Counted from the first letter of the stretch, positions 9,378 through 19,123 are shown. The stretch: 64,000 nucleotides of DNA from CADEEN01 sp963751775 (GCA_963751775.1 CAVVVW010000020.1:1-64000); one strand, 5' to 3'. Translations and numbers: made by a program. The notes: a model not told the origin generated them from the letters alone.

Positions 9378-11061
9378 CTACTCGAAGCGGTCGAGCACCG
9401 CACCGGCGCTGGCGCTGGCGGCATTGAACGCGAATTTGGCCAGCACGCCGCGCGTGTAGCGCGGCGCCGGTTTGACCCAGGCGCCGCGGCGGCGCAGCCA
9501 ATTCGTCGTCGCCGACGTCGAGTTGCAGCAACAGGCGGTGAGCATCGATGGTGATCGTGTCGCCCTCGCGCACCAGGGCGATGGCGCCGCCCTCGTAGGC
9601 CTCGGGCGCGACATGGCCGACGACCATGCCCCAGGTGCCGCCGGAAAAGCGGCCGTCGGTGACGAGGCCCACGCTTTCGCCCAGGCCCTGCCCGATCAGT
9701 GCCCCGGTCGGGGCCAGCATCTCGGGCATGCCGGGGCCGCCTTTGGGCCCGAGGTAGCGCAGCACCATCACGTCGCCGGCCACGATCCGCCCGGCCATGA
9801 TCGCGGCCAGCGCCGATTGTTCGTCGTCGAAGACCCGCGCCGGGCCCGTCATGACCGGGTTCTTCAGCCCGGTGATCTTGGCCACGCAGCCTTCGGGCGC
9901 GAGATTGCCGCGCAGGATCGCGAGGTGGCCCTCGGCATACATCGGGTTGGACAGCGGCCGGATCACGTCTTGGGCCGGCGACAGGCCGGGCACGTCGGCG
10001 AGGTTCTCGGCCACCGTCTTGCCGGTGATGGTGATGCAGTCGCCGTGCAGCAGCCCGGCGTCCAGCAACTGCTTCATCACGGCGGGGATGCCGCCGGCAT
10101 GGTGCAGATCGATGGCCAGGTACTTGCCGCTGGGCTTGAGGTCGCACAGGACCGGCACCCTGCGCCGCACGCGCTCGAAGTCGTCGATCGACCACTGCAC
10201 GCCGGCCGCGTGGGCGATGGCCAGGAAGTGCAGCACCGCGTTGGTCGAGCCGCCGGTGGCCATGACCACCGCGATGGCATTCTCGATGCTCTTGCGGGTG
10301 ACGATGTCGCGGGGCTTCAGGTCGGCCTTGACGGCCTGCACCAGGACCCGCGCGGCCTGCCGCGTGTGCTCGACGATCGGATCCTCGACATTGGCCATCG
10401 TCGACGCAAACGGCAGGCTCATGCCCAGTGCCTCGAAGGCCGAACTCATGGTGTTGGCGGTGTACATGCCGCCGCACGAACCGCTGCCGGGAATGGCCCG
10501 GCGCTCGATCTGGCAGAAGTCTTCCTCGCTCATCTTGCCGGCGGAAAACTGGCCGACGGCTTCGAACACGCTGACGATGTTCAGATCCTGCCCTTTGTAC
10601 TTGCCGGGCAGGATGGTGCCGCCGTAGACGTAGATCGCGGGCACGTTGGCGCGCAGGATGCCCATCATGCCGCCAGGCATGTTCTTGTCGCAGCCGCCGA
10701 TGACCAGCACGCCGTCCATCCACTGGCCGCCGACGCAGGTTTCGACGCAGTCGGCAATCACCTCGCGCGAGACGAGCGAATACTTCATGCCTTCGGTGCC
10801 CATGGCCATGCCGTCGGAGATCGTCGGCGTGCCGAAGGTCTGCGGGTTGGCGCCGGCCGCCTGCAGCGCCTCGACGGCCGCGTCGGCAAGCTTTTGCAGG
10901 CCCGAGTTGCAGGGCGTGATCGTCGAGTGGCCGTTGGCCACGCCGATCATCGGCTTGCTGAAGTCGCTCTCTTTGTAGCCCATCGCGTAGTACATCGAGC
11001 GATTCGGGGCGCGCGCGACGCCTTCGGTGATGGTCTTGGAGCGGCGGTTGGCTTCGGTCAT
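9378..11061 (-). CDS. ilvD: Dihydroxy-acid dehydratase (one frameshift near the C terminus)
   Basis: This enzyme dehydrates 2,3-dihydroxy-isovalerate and its methyl homologue in branched-chain amino acid synthesis. Cluster and substrate motifs are clear: GVANGHSTITPC, GGCDKNMPGG, GSGSCGGMYTANTM and TDGRFSGGT. The start follows AGGAG. Near 9490 the frame slips by one base, and the true end continues as WVKPAPRYTRGVLAKF to the stop at 9378. The restored length of about 560 residues is normal. It lies divergent to lgt, a common Burkholderiales arrangement. Confidence 0.95.
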
Positions 11062-11205
11062 TGATGGATTCTCCTGGGCGGGCCGATTGTCCTCGGCGCC
11101 ATGTCCTTGCGCGATTTTATTGGCCAGCGTGCGTGGCCGCCGGCAGGGCCGTGCGCACAGCGGCGACAATCACGCCCTGTTCGAAAGACGCGAGGACCTT
11201 ACCCG

Positions 11206-12000
11206 ATGCTGGTGCATCCGCAATTCGACCCGATCGCGATCCAGCTCGGCCCGGTCGCGATCCATTGGTACGGCCTGACCTACCTGGTGGCGTTCGGCCT
11301 GTTCCTCTGGCTGGCCACGCTGCGCACGCGGCAGACGCAGTACGCGCAGATCGGCTGGAACCGGCGCGAGGTCGAGGACCTGCTGTTCTGGGGCGTGCTC
11401 GGCGTGGTCATCGGCGGGCGCCTGGGTTACGTGCTGTTCTACAAGCCCGGCTACTACGCAGCGCACCCGCTCGAGGTGGCGATGGTGTGGAAGGGCGGCA
11501 TGTCGTTTCACGGTGGCTTGCTCGGCGTGATCGGCGCCGTGGCGCTGTATGCGCGTCACCGCGGACGGGCGTTCCTCGAGATCACGGACCTGATCGCGCC
11601 GTGCGTGCCGCTGGGGCTGGCGTCGGGGCGGGTGGGCAATTTCATCAATGGCGAGCTGTGGGGCCGTGCGGCCGACCCGTCGCTGCCCTGGGCGATGGTT
11701 TTTCCGCAGTCGGGTAGCACCATCGCCCGGCACCCGTCGCAGCTGTACCAGGTGGCACTCGAAGGCGTGCTGCTGTTCGTCGTGTTGTGGCTCTACGCGC
11801 GGCGGCCGCGCGCGCTGGGCCAGGTGTCGGGTGCGTTCCTGATCGGCTACGGCCTGCTGCGCTTTGTCGCCGAGTTCTTCCGCGAGCCCGATCGCTTTCT
11901 CGGCCCGCTGGCGCTGGGCCTGAGCATGGGCCAGTGGCTGTGCGTGCCGATGGTGCTGGTGGGGGCGCTGATCTGGTGGCGCGCGCGGCCGGCGGCTTGA
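11206..12000 (+). CDS. lgt: Prolipoprotein diacylglyceryl transferase
   Basis: The 264-residue inner-membrane enzyme moves diacylglycerol from phosphatidylglycerol to the lipobox cysteine of prolipoproteins. The Lgt signature GRVGNFINGELWGR is intact, as are the early HWYGLTYL segment and RHPSQLYQ. About seven hydrophobic helices are visible. It is followed 12 bases later by dnaQ and is probably co-transcribed with it. Confidence 0.96.
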   Translation: MLVHPQFDPIAIQLGPVAIHWYGLTYLVAFGLFLWLATLRTRQTQYAQIGWNRREVEDLLFWGVLGVVIGGRLGYVLFYKPGYYAAHPLEVAMVWKGGMSFHGGLLGVIGAVALYARHRGRAFLEITDLIAPCVPLGLASGRVGNFINGELWGRAADPSLPWAMVFPQSGSTIARHPSQLYQVALEGVLLFVVLWLYARRPRALGQVSGAFLIGYGLLRFVAEFFREPDRFLGPLALGLSMGQWLCVPMVLVGALIWWRARPAA

Positions 12001-12012
12001 GGGCGACGCGCG

Positions 12013-12783
12013 ATGCGACAGGTCTTTCTCGACACCGAGACCACGGGTCTGAGCCCCGAGGGTGGCGACCGCGTGATCGAAATCGGCTGCTTGGAGATGG
12101 TCAATCGCCGCTTGACCGGGCGCAACCTGCACTTCTATCTGAATCCCGAGCGGCCGAGCAGCGAAGACGCCTTCAAGGTGCATGGCCTGAGCGACGCATT
12201 CCTCGCCGACAAGCCGCTCTTTGCAGCGATCGCGGACGAACTGCTGGCCTACCTGGCGGGCGCCGAACTGGTGATCCACAACGCGGCCTTCGACGTCGGC
12301 TTTCTCGACGCCGAGTTGAAGCGCATCGCGCGGCCGCGCCTGGCCGGCCAGGTCGCGGGCATCACCGATTCGCTGCAACTGGCGCGCAACCTGTTCCCCG
12401 GCAAGTCGAATTCGCTCGACGCGCTGTGCCGGCGCCTGGAGGTCGACAACACCAACCGCACGACGCATGGCGCGCTGCTCGACGCGGGCCTGCTGGCCGA
12501 GGTCTACGTGCGCATGACGCGTGGCCAGGACTCGCTGGTCATCGAGAGCCGCGAAAGTGCCGGCGCAGAGGTCGGCTTCGCGGCCGTCGATCTGGGCACG
12601 ATGACGCTGACCGCGGTGGCGGTCACGGCTGCCGAGCAGGCCGCCCACGACGCCGTGCTTGCCGAGCTGGACAAGGCCAGCGGCGGGCCGGACGCTGTGG
12701 CGCCGTCTGGCATAATCGCCCGCCTTGCCGCAGCCCGCAGGGCATCCCGAGCAGCCAGATTCGGGCGGTTAACTCAGCGGTAG
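12013..12783 (+). CDS. dnaQ: DNA polymerase III epsilon subunit (3'-5' exonuclease)
   Basis: The proofreading subunit. Exo I (FLDTETTGL near residue 5), Exo II (HNAAFDVGFLDAEL near 95) and Exo III (THGALLDAGLL near 155) are all present. The C-terminal tail that binds the polymerase is long. The stop codon TAG at 12781-12783 lies inside the downstream tRNA gene. A one-base error in the last 25 codons would place the stop earlier, so the last residues are uncertain. Confidence 0.93.
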   Translation: MRQVFLDTETTGLSPEGGDRVIEIGCLEMVNRRLTGRNLHFYLNPERPSSEDAFKVHGLSDAFLADKPLFAAIADELLAYLAGAELVIHNAAFDVGFLDAELKRIARPRLAGQVAGITDSLQLARNLFPGKSNSLDALCRRLEVDNTNRTTHGALLDAGLLAEVYVRMTRGQDSLVIESRESAGAEVGFAAVDLGTMTLTAVAVTAAEQAAHDAVLAELDKASGGPDAVAPSGIIARLAAARRASRAARFGRLTQR

Positions 12784-12837
12784 AGTGCCACCTTCACACG
12801 GTGGAAGTCGCAGGTTCGAACCCTGCACCGCCCACCA
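12763..12837 (+). tRNA. tRNA-Val (anticodon CAC)
   Basis: A complete cloverleaf: acceptor GGGCGGT/ACCGCCC, anticodon stem CCACC/GGTGG with loop TTCACAC, and T-arm GCAGG/CCTGC around TTCGAAC. The 3' CCA is encoded. Anticodon CAC reads GTG. A CATAAT-like -10 element lies at about 12711-12716. The 5' end overlaps the printed dnaQ reading frame by 21 bases. Confidence 0.95.
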
Positions 12838-12894
12838 CACGCAAACCAAGCATTCGCGTGCGCGTGCGCGCGGCGAGCCACACACACGGCCGCT

Positions 12895-14052
12895 TCAATC
12901 GTGTCGATGTGGGTCGGGGCGGCTCACGCGACTTTGCTCTTCTTGCCAGAGCACGAATTTCAACGTCGCCACCGATCCGACGATGATGCCGGCGAGTCGC
13001 GATGAACGAGCCGATGGCCAGCGTCGAAACCCCGGACAGGCCCTGTCCGATGGTGCAGCCGAGTGCGGTGACGCCGCCAAAGCCCATCAACAACGCACCC
13101 ACGAGGTGGTTGCGCAAGTCCGTCAGCGAGGCGAAGCCTTCCCAGCGGAAGCTGCGGGTCGCCACCGCGTAGGCCGCCGATCCGAGCACCACGCCGAGCA
13201 CGGTGGCGATGCCGAACGTGACATGCAGCGACTTGTCGGTCCACAGCATCAGCAGTTCCAGGCCGTAGGCCACCGGGCCGACGAAGCTCATCGACTCGAT
13301 GGTGCGCGAGTTGGTGGCGAAGTAGCCGAACTCCAGCGTCTGCGGGTTCTCGCCGAAGCCCAGGTGGCCGCTGACGAACCATGCGGCGACAACCAGCGCG
13401 CCGATGACGATGGCACGCGAGAATCTGCGTTGGATTGCTGCGAAAGCGCCTGTCCTTGAAGACGAAGCCGAGCAGCCCCAGCACCAGCACGGCCGCCGTG
13501 GCGAGCAGGGCGGATTCGCGGCGCCATTCCGGTCGCGCGTGACACGGCGGTGGCCAGGCTCTGGTCCTTCCAGCCGAATTGGCCGAGGTTGATGGCCACC
13601 GGATCGAGCCAGGTGGCGCGCCACTGGCCGAACAAGCCCTTCAGCGTCATGTACGAGGCGATGCCCATGAATGCGAGCACGACCAGCGATCGCACGCTGC
13701 CGCCGCCCAGGCGGATCAGGTTCTTGTTCGCGCAGCCGCCGCCGAGCGTCATGCCGACACCGAACGTCAGGCCGCCGGCCAGCAACGACAACCAGGTCAA
13801 TGTCGGTCGCTGCGCGATGGCCTTGCTCAGATCGACTTGTCCGGTGTAGGCCAGCGCGGTTGCGCCGGCGATGGCCACGGCGATGGCCAGCAGCCACATG
13901 CGCATGCGCCCCCAGTGCCCCATGTTGACGATGTCCGACACGGCGCCCATGGTGCAGAAATTGGCCTTGCTGGCCACTGCGCCGAAGATGAAGGACAGCA
14001 CGAAGCCGCCCCACACCACGACGCTTGCCATCTGGCTCGCCGTGGCATCCAT
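12895..14052 (-). CDS. YeeE/YedE (TsuA-like) sulfur-compound permease, multiply frameshifted
   Basis: About 385 residues when frames are joined (changes near 13535, 13515, 13440 and 13010). The family consists of two repeated DUF395-type halves, each with a conserved cysteine segment. Here these are NFCTMGAVSD and GGGCANKNLIRLGGGS in the first half, and LGCTIGQGLSG in the second. Family members import thiosulfate or other sulfur species through cysteine relays. It is the last gene after tusA and dsrE2, so the imported sulfur may be handed directly to these carriers. The last break is restored by deleting one A. Confidence 0.8.
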
Positions 14053-14068
14053 GCGAACTCCCGGCCGC

Positions 14069-14539
14069 TCAGATGAACAGGCAGACGTCGGTTTCGCCGG
14101 CGAACTTCATGAAGGTCGCTGCGCCACCGAATTCGATGCCATCGATGAAGTCCTTCTTCTCGAACTCGAACAGGTCGACCGTCATCTGGCAGGCGATGAA
14201 CTTGACGTCGGACTCGATGCAGACCGCGCGCAATTCTTCCAGCGACGCGACGCCCTTCTTCTTCATCTTGGCCTTCATCATCGTCGTCGCCATCCACTCC
14301 ATGCCCGGCAGCATCTGCACGATCACCGGCATCGGAACGGGCATCGGCATGGCCGGGTTCGCGAGCGGGCTGATCGCAATGCCGCTCAGGTCCTTGCGCA
14401 GCAACTGCAGGCCGTAGAAGGTGAAGAAGACCTGCACTTCCCAGCCCAGCGCTGCGGCCGTCGAGGCCAGGATCAGTGGCGGGTATGCCATGTCGAGCGC
14501 ACCCTTGGTGGCGATGATCGCCATCTTCTTTGTCGTCAT
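14069..14539 (-). CDS. DsrE2-type membrane-associated sulfurtransferase
   Basis: The 156-residue protein begins MTTKKMAIIATKGALDMAYPPL and carries the DsrE/F fold with one hydrophobic helix (LANPAMPMPVPMPVIVQ region). A conserved cysteine occurs in VCIESDVKFIACQMTVD. This matches DsrE2, encoded next to tusA in many sulfur oxidisers and thought to bind persulfide at the membrane. It starts one base after the tusA stop, so the two are translationally coupled. It is distinct from the dsrE of the dsr operon. Confidence 0.85.
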   Translation of the reverse strand: MTTKKMAIIATKGALDMAYPPLILASTAAALGWEVQVFFTFYGLQLLRKDLSGIAISPLANPAMPMPVPMPVIVQMLPGMEWMATTMMKAKMKKKGVASLEELRAVCIESDVKFIACQMTVDLFEFEKKDFIDGIEFGGAATFMKFAGETDVCLFI

Positions 14540-14540
14540 G

Positions 14541-14768
14541 TCAGGCCTTCTTGAGGAAGAAGATGAACTTGCTGCTCTCGGTGGTCGAGGACAGCAGGGC
14601 ATTGCCGGTCTGCTCGGCAAATGCCTGCATGTCGCAGACCGAGCCGGGGTCGGTGGCCACCACCCGCAGCACCTGGCCGGAAGCCATGTCGGCCAGCGCC
14701 TTCTTGGTCTTCACGATCGGCATCGGGCAGGCCAGCCCCGATGCATCGAATTCCTTGTCGTAGTTCAC
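14541..14768 (-). CDS. tusA: TusA sulfur-carrier protein
   Basis: A 75-residue cytoplasmic sulfur carrier. The catalytic motif is intact: GLACPMPIVKTKKAL (Cys in CPxP), followed by the second half VLRVVATDPGS. The GTG start is supported by AGGAG 8 bases upstream. In sulfur oxidisers TusA moves persulfide from rhodanese to DsrEFH. Its neighbours dsrE2 and a YeeE permease fit that route. Confidence 0.94.
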   Translation of the reverse strand: MNYDKEFDASGLACPMPIVKTKKALADMASGQVLRVVATDPGSVCDMQAFAEQTGNALLSSTTESSKFIFFLKKA

Positions 14769-14879
14769 GCGTGTCTCCTTCGAATCAACCGTCTATTAGC
14801 TTGGAGGACGGGGGTCGCGTCCAGTACCGCAACGGGGGATGGTTCATAGCCCATTCGGGTAGTTCGGCGACCCCGTGCC

Positions 14880-16196
14880 TCAGAACTTGCGACCCCAGGC
14901 CAGGCCGATGCTGGATTGCTTCATGCCGATGGTCTCGTTGCCGGCAGCGCCATTGAAGAGTTGAGGTGCGTTCAAGAAAGAGGGCCCGGTCACGGTCTGG
15001 CGTGGCGCGATCATCAGCGCGCCGGTGATTTCACTGGCCTTGTCCAGCGCATAGGTGAAGCCCGCGGTGTAGTGGTCCTTCATCACGCCGGGGGCCAGGA
15101 TGTTGAACGTGACGTCGCGCGGGGTGATCGGATTGTCGCCCCTGTTGTAGCCCACGCGCAGGGTCAGCGCCTCGGACGTGCGCCAGGCCACGCCGAGCTT
15201 GAAGATATCGATGTCCTGCCAGCCGAATCCGGGGCCGTTGTCGGCACCCAGCGGGGCCACCGGCGGCTGGCTCGGGTTGTTGACGGACTTGATGTCGCTG
15301 TAGTTGATGCGGGCGTAGTCGACCGCTACCGTCACGGCCGGTGTCGGCATGAAGGCCACCCCGATGCTGTAGTGCGACGGAATGTCGAATCCGCCGGCCT
15401 CGGCGAACAAGCCCTTGTACTTGTCGAGGTTGCCCATGCTCATTTTCGGCGCGTAGGCCGCACCGATGCTCAGCGAGTCGCTGAGGTGGCCCTGGTAGCC
15501 CAGGCGCAGTCCGATGCCGGTCGAGCTGTCGTGACCGTTGTTGGTGACGCTGCCGGGCGCACCGGTGAACGGCGGAAACCCCGGCGCGTTGTCGAACGAC
15601 TGCAGGCCATAGGCCTCGAAGCGCTGGTAGCCCAACAGCAGGGAGGCGCCCACCGCATGCTGCGCGTTGAGCTTGTAGGCGATGGTCGGTGCAATGATCA
15701 ACTGCATCAGGTCGACGCCGAGCTTGCCGCTGCCGCACAACATGTTGGCCGGTCCCACGCTCGTCGGCCCGGTCGGACATTGGAACGGGCCCTGCGGATA
15801 GGTGGTGTTCATGCCGCCATTGCCGTAGACGGACACGCCGACCGACATGTCATTGCTGATCATGCGGTTGTAGCCCATCTCCGGCACGAGGAACGCCGTC
15901 TTGTCGCTGTCGACCTTGCCGTTGATCGGGGCGAACAAGGCATCGGTACGTTCGGCGTCGCGCTTGGGCATGAAGATGTTGGCGCCGATGTCGAAGCGGC
16001 TGCCAGCCCAGACCATGCCGGCCGGGTTGGTCGCGCCGCCCAGGCTGTCCTCGGCCATCGCGACGGAGGCACCGCCCATGCCGGCGGCTTTCATGCCGTA
16101 GCCGTGCGGGAAATAGCCGTTGGTGGCCAGCGCGGGGCCGGCGACGCAGACGGCGGCGATCGGGAGCAGTCTGAACATCGGGTTCTGGCGTTTCAT
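14880..16196 (-). CDS. FadL-family outer-membrane channel
   Basis: A 438-residue protein. A signal peptide (MKRQNPMFRLLPIAAVCVAG) ends before the family hallmark ATNGYFPHGYGMKAAGMGGASVA, followed by beta-barrel strands and a terminal aromatic (WGRKF). FadL/TodX channels carry hydrophobic compounds through the outer membrane by lateral diffusion. It lies downstream of the soe genes on the same strand (80-base gap). Its cargo is unknown. A hydrophobic sulfur species is possible but unproved. AGGAG precedes the start. Confidence 0.85.
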   Translation of the reverse strand: MKRQNPMFRLLPIAAVCVAGPALATNGYFPHGYGMKAAGMGGASVAMAEDSLGGATNPAGMVWAGSRFDIGANIFMPKRDAERTDALFAPINGKVDSDKTAFLVPEMGYNRMISNDMSVGVSVYGNGGMNTTYPQGPFQCPTGPTSVGPANMLCGSGKLGVDLMQLIIAPTIAYKLNAQHAVGASLLLGYQRFEAYGLQSFDNAPGFPPFTGAPGSVTNNGHDSSTGIGLRLGYQGHLSDSLSIGAAYAPKMSMGNLDKYKGLFAEAGGFDIPSHYSIGVAFMPTPAVTVAVDYARINYSDIKSVNNPSQPPVAPLGADNGPGFGWQDIDIFKLGVAWRTSEALTLRVGYNRGDNPITPRDVTFNILAPGVMKDHYTAGFTYALDKASEITGALMIAPRQTVTGPSFLNAPQLFNGAAGNETIGMKQSSIGLAWGRKF

Positions 16197-16276
16197 CGTG
16201 GGTCTCCTGGTATGTGGCCGGTTGGCCGTGTCGTGGATCGAGCGGGGAACGGAACGGCGTGAAATTTGCGGCGGCA

Positions 16277-16924
16277 TCACCATCGGGCCAGCAGCCGGCC
16301 TTCGACGACCTTGGTGTCCCAACGCGTGAGCGGCGTGTCACCCTTGGCCGTGCATTGGCCGCTGCGAATGTCGAACGCCCACTCGTGCTTCGGGCAGGTC
16401 AGCGTGTTGCCGCTCAAGGCCAGGTGCGGGATGTTGGTGGTCTGGTGCGGGCAGCGGCTGTCGAACACCTTCCAGCCGTCGCTGCCGTGGTGAACGAACA
16501 GCCCGCGGCCATCGCATTCGACGCGCGTCACGCCGTCCAGCCCGAGGTCGGCCGTGGCCATCACGTCGTGCCACGCGCCGACAGCCTCGGCAGTGGCAGC
16601 GGGTTCGCCAAGCGCCGCCGGGTCGAACCCCGGCAGGTCCATCGCCAGGATGACATCGACCGCCCACACGATCTTGGCCAGGCCCAGCGCCGGAAACGCC
16701 ATCAGCAGCGCGTCGAGCACCTCGGCCGGCGTGCAGCCGTCGCGCAGCGCGCGACGCAGGTACTGGCGCAACCCGCGCTCGGTCTGCGCGTGCACCTTGG
16801 TGATGACCGAGATCAGGTCGCGCGTCTTCGGGTCGAGGTGCTTGCCGCAGTCCTTCAGGAAGCCGAAGTAATGGCCCATCGCCTCGGGGCGGGCCTTGAC
16901 GAGGAAATTCAGCGCGTCGCTCAT
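16277..16924 (-). CDS. Carboxymuconolactone-decarboxylase/AhpD-like domain fused to a Rieske domain
   Basis: 215 residues with two modules. Residues about 1-95 are all-helical and resemble the CMD/AhpD fold (LRDGCTPAEVLDALLMAFPALG), although the AhpD CxxC pair is absent. Residues about 120-210 form a Rieske [2Fe-2S] domain with ligands SRCPHQTTN and TCPKHEW. The start ATGA overlaps the stop of the universal stress gene, so it belongs to the soe operon. It may be a redox relay or peroxide-handling partner of sulfite oxidation. No characterised homologue comes to mind. Confidence 0.75.
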   Translation of the reverse strand: MSDALNFLVKARPEAMGHYFGFLKDCGKHLDPKTRDLISVITKVHAQTERGLRQYLRRALRDGCTPAEVLDALLMAFPALGLAKIVWAVDVILAMDLPGFDPAALGEPAATAEAVGAWHDVMATADLGLDGVTRVECDGRGLFVHHGSDGWKVFDSRCPHQTTNIPHLALSGNTLTCPKHEWAFDIRSGQCTAKGDTPLTRWDTKVVEGRLLARW

Positions 16925-17766
16925 GACGAAGAGGCCTCCGCAGGCAAGGGGGTCGCATGCACCAGCACCGGGCAATCGGCCAGGCCGATCACTTTCTGCG
17001 CCACGCCGCCGATCCAGGCGCGCGCGAAGCCTTCATCGCCGTGGCGGCCGACGGCGATCAGGTCTGCACCGTGCCGCGCGGCGGCGGCGATGATCTGCTG
17101 GTGCGGCTTGCCATGCAACAACTCGCCAGCGACCTGCGGCACGGCGCCGCGCGCCTCGGTGAGGGCGCGCGCCAAGACTTGCTCGGCCTGCACCTGCCCC
17201 TGGCCGTCGATGACCACCACCACCTGCAGCGGCAACGTGCACGCGGCGGCCAACGCCGCCGCCAGTGCGACCGGTGCGCGGTCGGGTGCCGCGGGATCGA
17301 CCGCCACCAACACGCCGCGCGTGCACATCTTCGCGGCGCGTGGCACCACCAGCACGCTGCACGGCGCGTGGGCCAGCACCTTGCTGACCATCTCGCCGAC
17401 CAGCAGGTTGGCCAGCAGGCCGGGCCGGCCGCGGCGCCGGATCACGATCAGGTCGGCTCCTCGCTCACGCGCTTCGTCGACGATCTCGCGATAGGGCTCG
17501 GGCCCGTGGCGGGTGTGCAGATCGAATGCGAGCCCTTGCGCGGCCGCGGCCGCTTCGAGGCGTTCGCGCCGGGCCGATGCCTTGGCGTCGGCGATGGCTG
17601 CGGCCTGCGGCGCGACGGCCTCGAATTCGGCGTTGCCCGCCACCGGCAGCACGGCCGCCAGTGGCAGGCCGCCGCGCCGCGCAAGCGCGAAGGCCAGTGC
17701 CTCGGCCCCGACGTCGAACTCGCTGTGCTCGGTGGCGAGCAGGATGCGCGTGAAGGGCAGTGCCAT
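16921..17766 (-). CDS. Tandem universal stress protein
   Basis: 281 residues with two UspA domains (about 1-145 and 150-275). Each ends with the ATP-binding type signature: RRRGRPGLLANLLVGEMV then APCSVLVV, and GRHGDEGFARAWIGG then CPVLVHA. It is cytoplasmic. It overlaps its upstream neighbour by one base and the next gene by four, so it is co-translated with soe genes. Usp proteins often modulate transporters or redox enzymes. The role here is unknown. Confidence 0.88.
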   Translation of the reverse strand: MALPFTRILLATEHSEFDVGAEALAFALARRGGLPLAAVLPVAGNAEFEAVAPQAAAIADAKASARRERLEAAAAAQGLAFDLHTRHGPEPYREIVDEARERGADLIVIRRRGRPGLLANLLVGEMVSKVLAHAPCSVLVVPRAAKMCTRGVLVAVDPAAPDRAPVALAAALAAACTLPLQVVVVIDGQGQVQAEQVLARALTEARGAVPQVAGELLHGKPHQQIIAAAARHGADLIAVGRHGDEGFARAWIGGVAQKVIGLADCPVLVHATPLPAEASSS

Positions 17767-18188
17767 CAATGCCCTCCCACCAGCCAGCCCGACGCGGCCA
17801 GCAAGACCACCGCGACCTCGGCCAGGCAGATCGCCGCGAAGTGCCTGTCGCCACGCGCGAGGTACAGCGGCAGCAGGGCAAGCAGGCACAGCACCGAACT
17901 GCCCGCGAGGATGGCGATGCCGACCAGGCCCGCGATGTCGCCGCGATGCACCAGCGCGAGCCAGCCCCACCCGGTGGGCGAGTCCGTCAATTCCAGATAG
18001 CGCCCCACCGGGTGGATCCAGAGCGCGGGCAGGCGCTCGGGCGCGACATGCGACTCCGCGAGCCCCAGCACGTAGGCGCCGAAACTCAGCAACAGCACGG
18101 CCAGGCCGATGCGCGTGCACCAGTTCAGCAGGTGCGCGTAACGCATCTGCTCGGGTGCTTGCACCACCGCCTTGGGCGCCGCCGTCAT
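17766..18188 (-). CDS. Small membrane protein next to TauE, unknown
   Basis: 140 residues with three hydrophobic helices (about 28-48, 88-108 and 118-138) and a periplasmic-type loop containing WIHPVGRYLELTDSPTGW. I do not recognise the family. The start overlaps the stop of the TauE gene by four bases, and the stop abuts the Usp start, so it is part of the soe operon. An accessory role to the TauE exporter is a guess from position. Confidence 0.6.
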   Translation of the reverse strand: MTAAPKAVVQAPEQMRYAHLLNWCTRIGLAVLLLSFGAYVLGLAESHVAPERLPALWIHPVGRYLELTDSPTGWGWLALVHRGDIAGLVGIAILAGSSVLCLLALLPLYLARGDRHFAAICLAEVAVVLLAASGWLVGGH

Positions 18189-19123
18189 GGCCAGACCCCC
18201 GTGCCCTTGAGCAGCGCGCGGGTGCCGGCAAACAGCAGTACCGCGATCACCAGCTTGCGGATCACCGAGCCCTTGAGGACGTCCAGCAGGCGGGCACCGA
18301 TGCGCGCGCCGAGCATCATGCCCACCACCGAAGGCACGGCGATCATCGGCAGGATGGCGCCCTCGTTGATGTAGACCCAGGCGGCCGACGAGTCGACCAG
18401 CGACAGCACGACACCCGAGGTGCCGGCCGCGACCTTCAGCGGTGCGCCCATCAGCAGGTTCAGCGCCGGCACGTTGGCCCAGCCCGCACCGATGCCGAAC
18501 ATGCCGGCCAGCACGCCGATGGCCAGGAAGGTCAGCAGACCCGGCAGCGTACGGTGCACCTGCCAGTGCACGACCCGACGTGATGCGCCATCGATGAAGA
18601 CACCGTTCAATGCCAGTGCCTGCGACAGCATGTCGGGCTGCGCCACCTGCGGGAACTCCGACTTCTTGGACACCAACATCAGCACGACGATGGCCAGTAC
18701 CACGCCGCCGAGCAGCATCTGCACGAGGTTGGTCGACATCGCCAGCCCCAGGATCGCGCCACCGATCGACGCGGCCGACGCCAGCACCGCGAGCGGCAGC
18801 GCCAGGCGCAGGCTGCCCAGCCCGCTGCGCAGCAGCATCGGCCCGGCCGACAGCGCGCTCGCCAGCGCCACCAGCAGGCCGGCGCCGCGAACGAAGTCGA
18901 GGTGGAACGGGAAGAAGCTGCCGACGATCGGCACGAACAGCGTGCCGCCCCCGATGCCGGCCGGCACGGCGACGATGCCCATCAGGAAGCAGGACACGAA
19001 CAGCGCCGCCGGCCAGACCCACCAGGGCGTCGCGGCCGAGGCGGCACCGAGCGACTGCGCGGCCTGCGCCGAGTGCGCCAGCAGCATCAACAGCGACCCT
19101 GAGACAGCCCGGCAAGCACGCAT
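18185..19123 (-). CDS. TauE/SafE-family anion exporter
   Basis: 312 residues with about eight hydrophobic helices. They are arranged as two repeats, each with a Gly-rich loop: VPAGIGGGTLFVP in the first and GIGAGWANVPALNLL in the second, the pattern of TSUP (TauE/SafE) transporters. Family members export sulfite, sulfoacetate or related anions. Overlap with soeC (ATGA) suggests export of sulfite or sulfate formed by sulfur oxidation. An N-terminal signal-like helix precedes the first repeat. Confidence 0.88.
   Translation of the reverse strand: MRACRAVSGSLLMLLAHSAQAAQSLGAASAATPWWVWPAALFVSCFLMGIVAVPAGIGGGTLFVPIVGSFFPFHLDFVRGAGLLVALASALSAGPMLLRSGLGSLRLALPLAVLASAASIGGAILGLAMSTNLVQMLLGGVVLAIVVLMLVSKKSEFPQVAQPDMLSQALALNGVFIDGASRRVVHWQVHRTLPGLLTFLAIGVLAGMFGIGAGWANVPALNLLMGAPLKVAAGTSGVVLSLVDSSAAWVYINEGAILPMIAVPSVVGMMLGARIGARLLDVLKGSVIRKLVIAVLLFAGTRALLKGTGVWP

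Noticed and set aside
9472..11064. 530-codon open frame opposite ilvD
   Set aside because: Antisense shadow of a strongly conserved gene, with no motif and no ribosome site.
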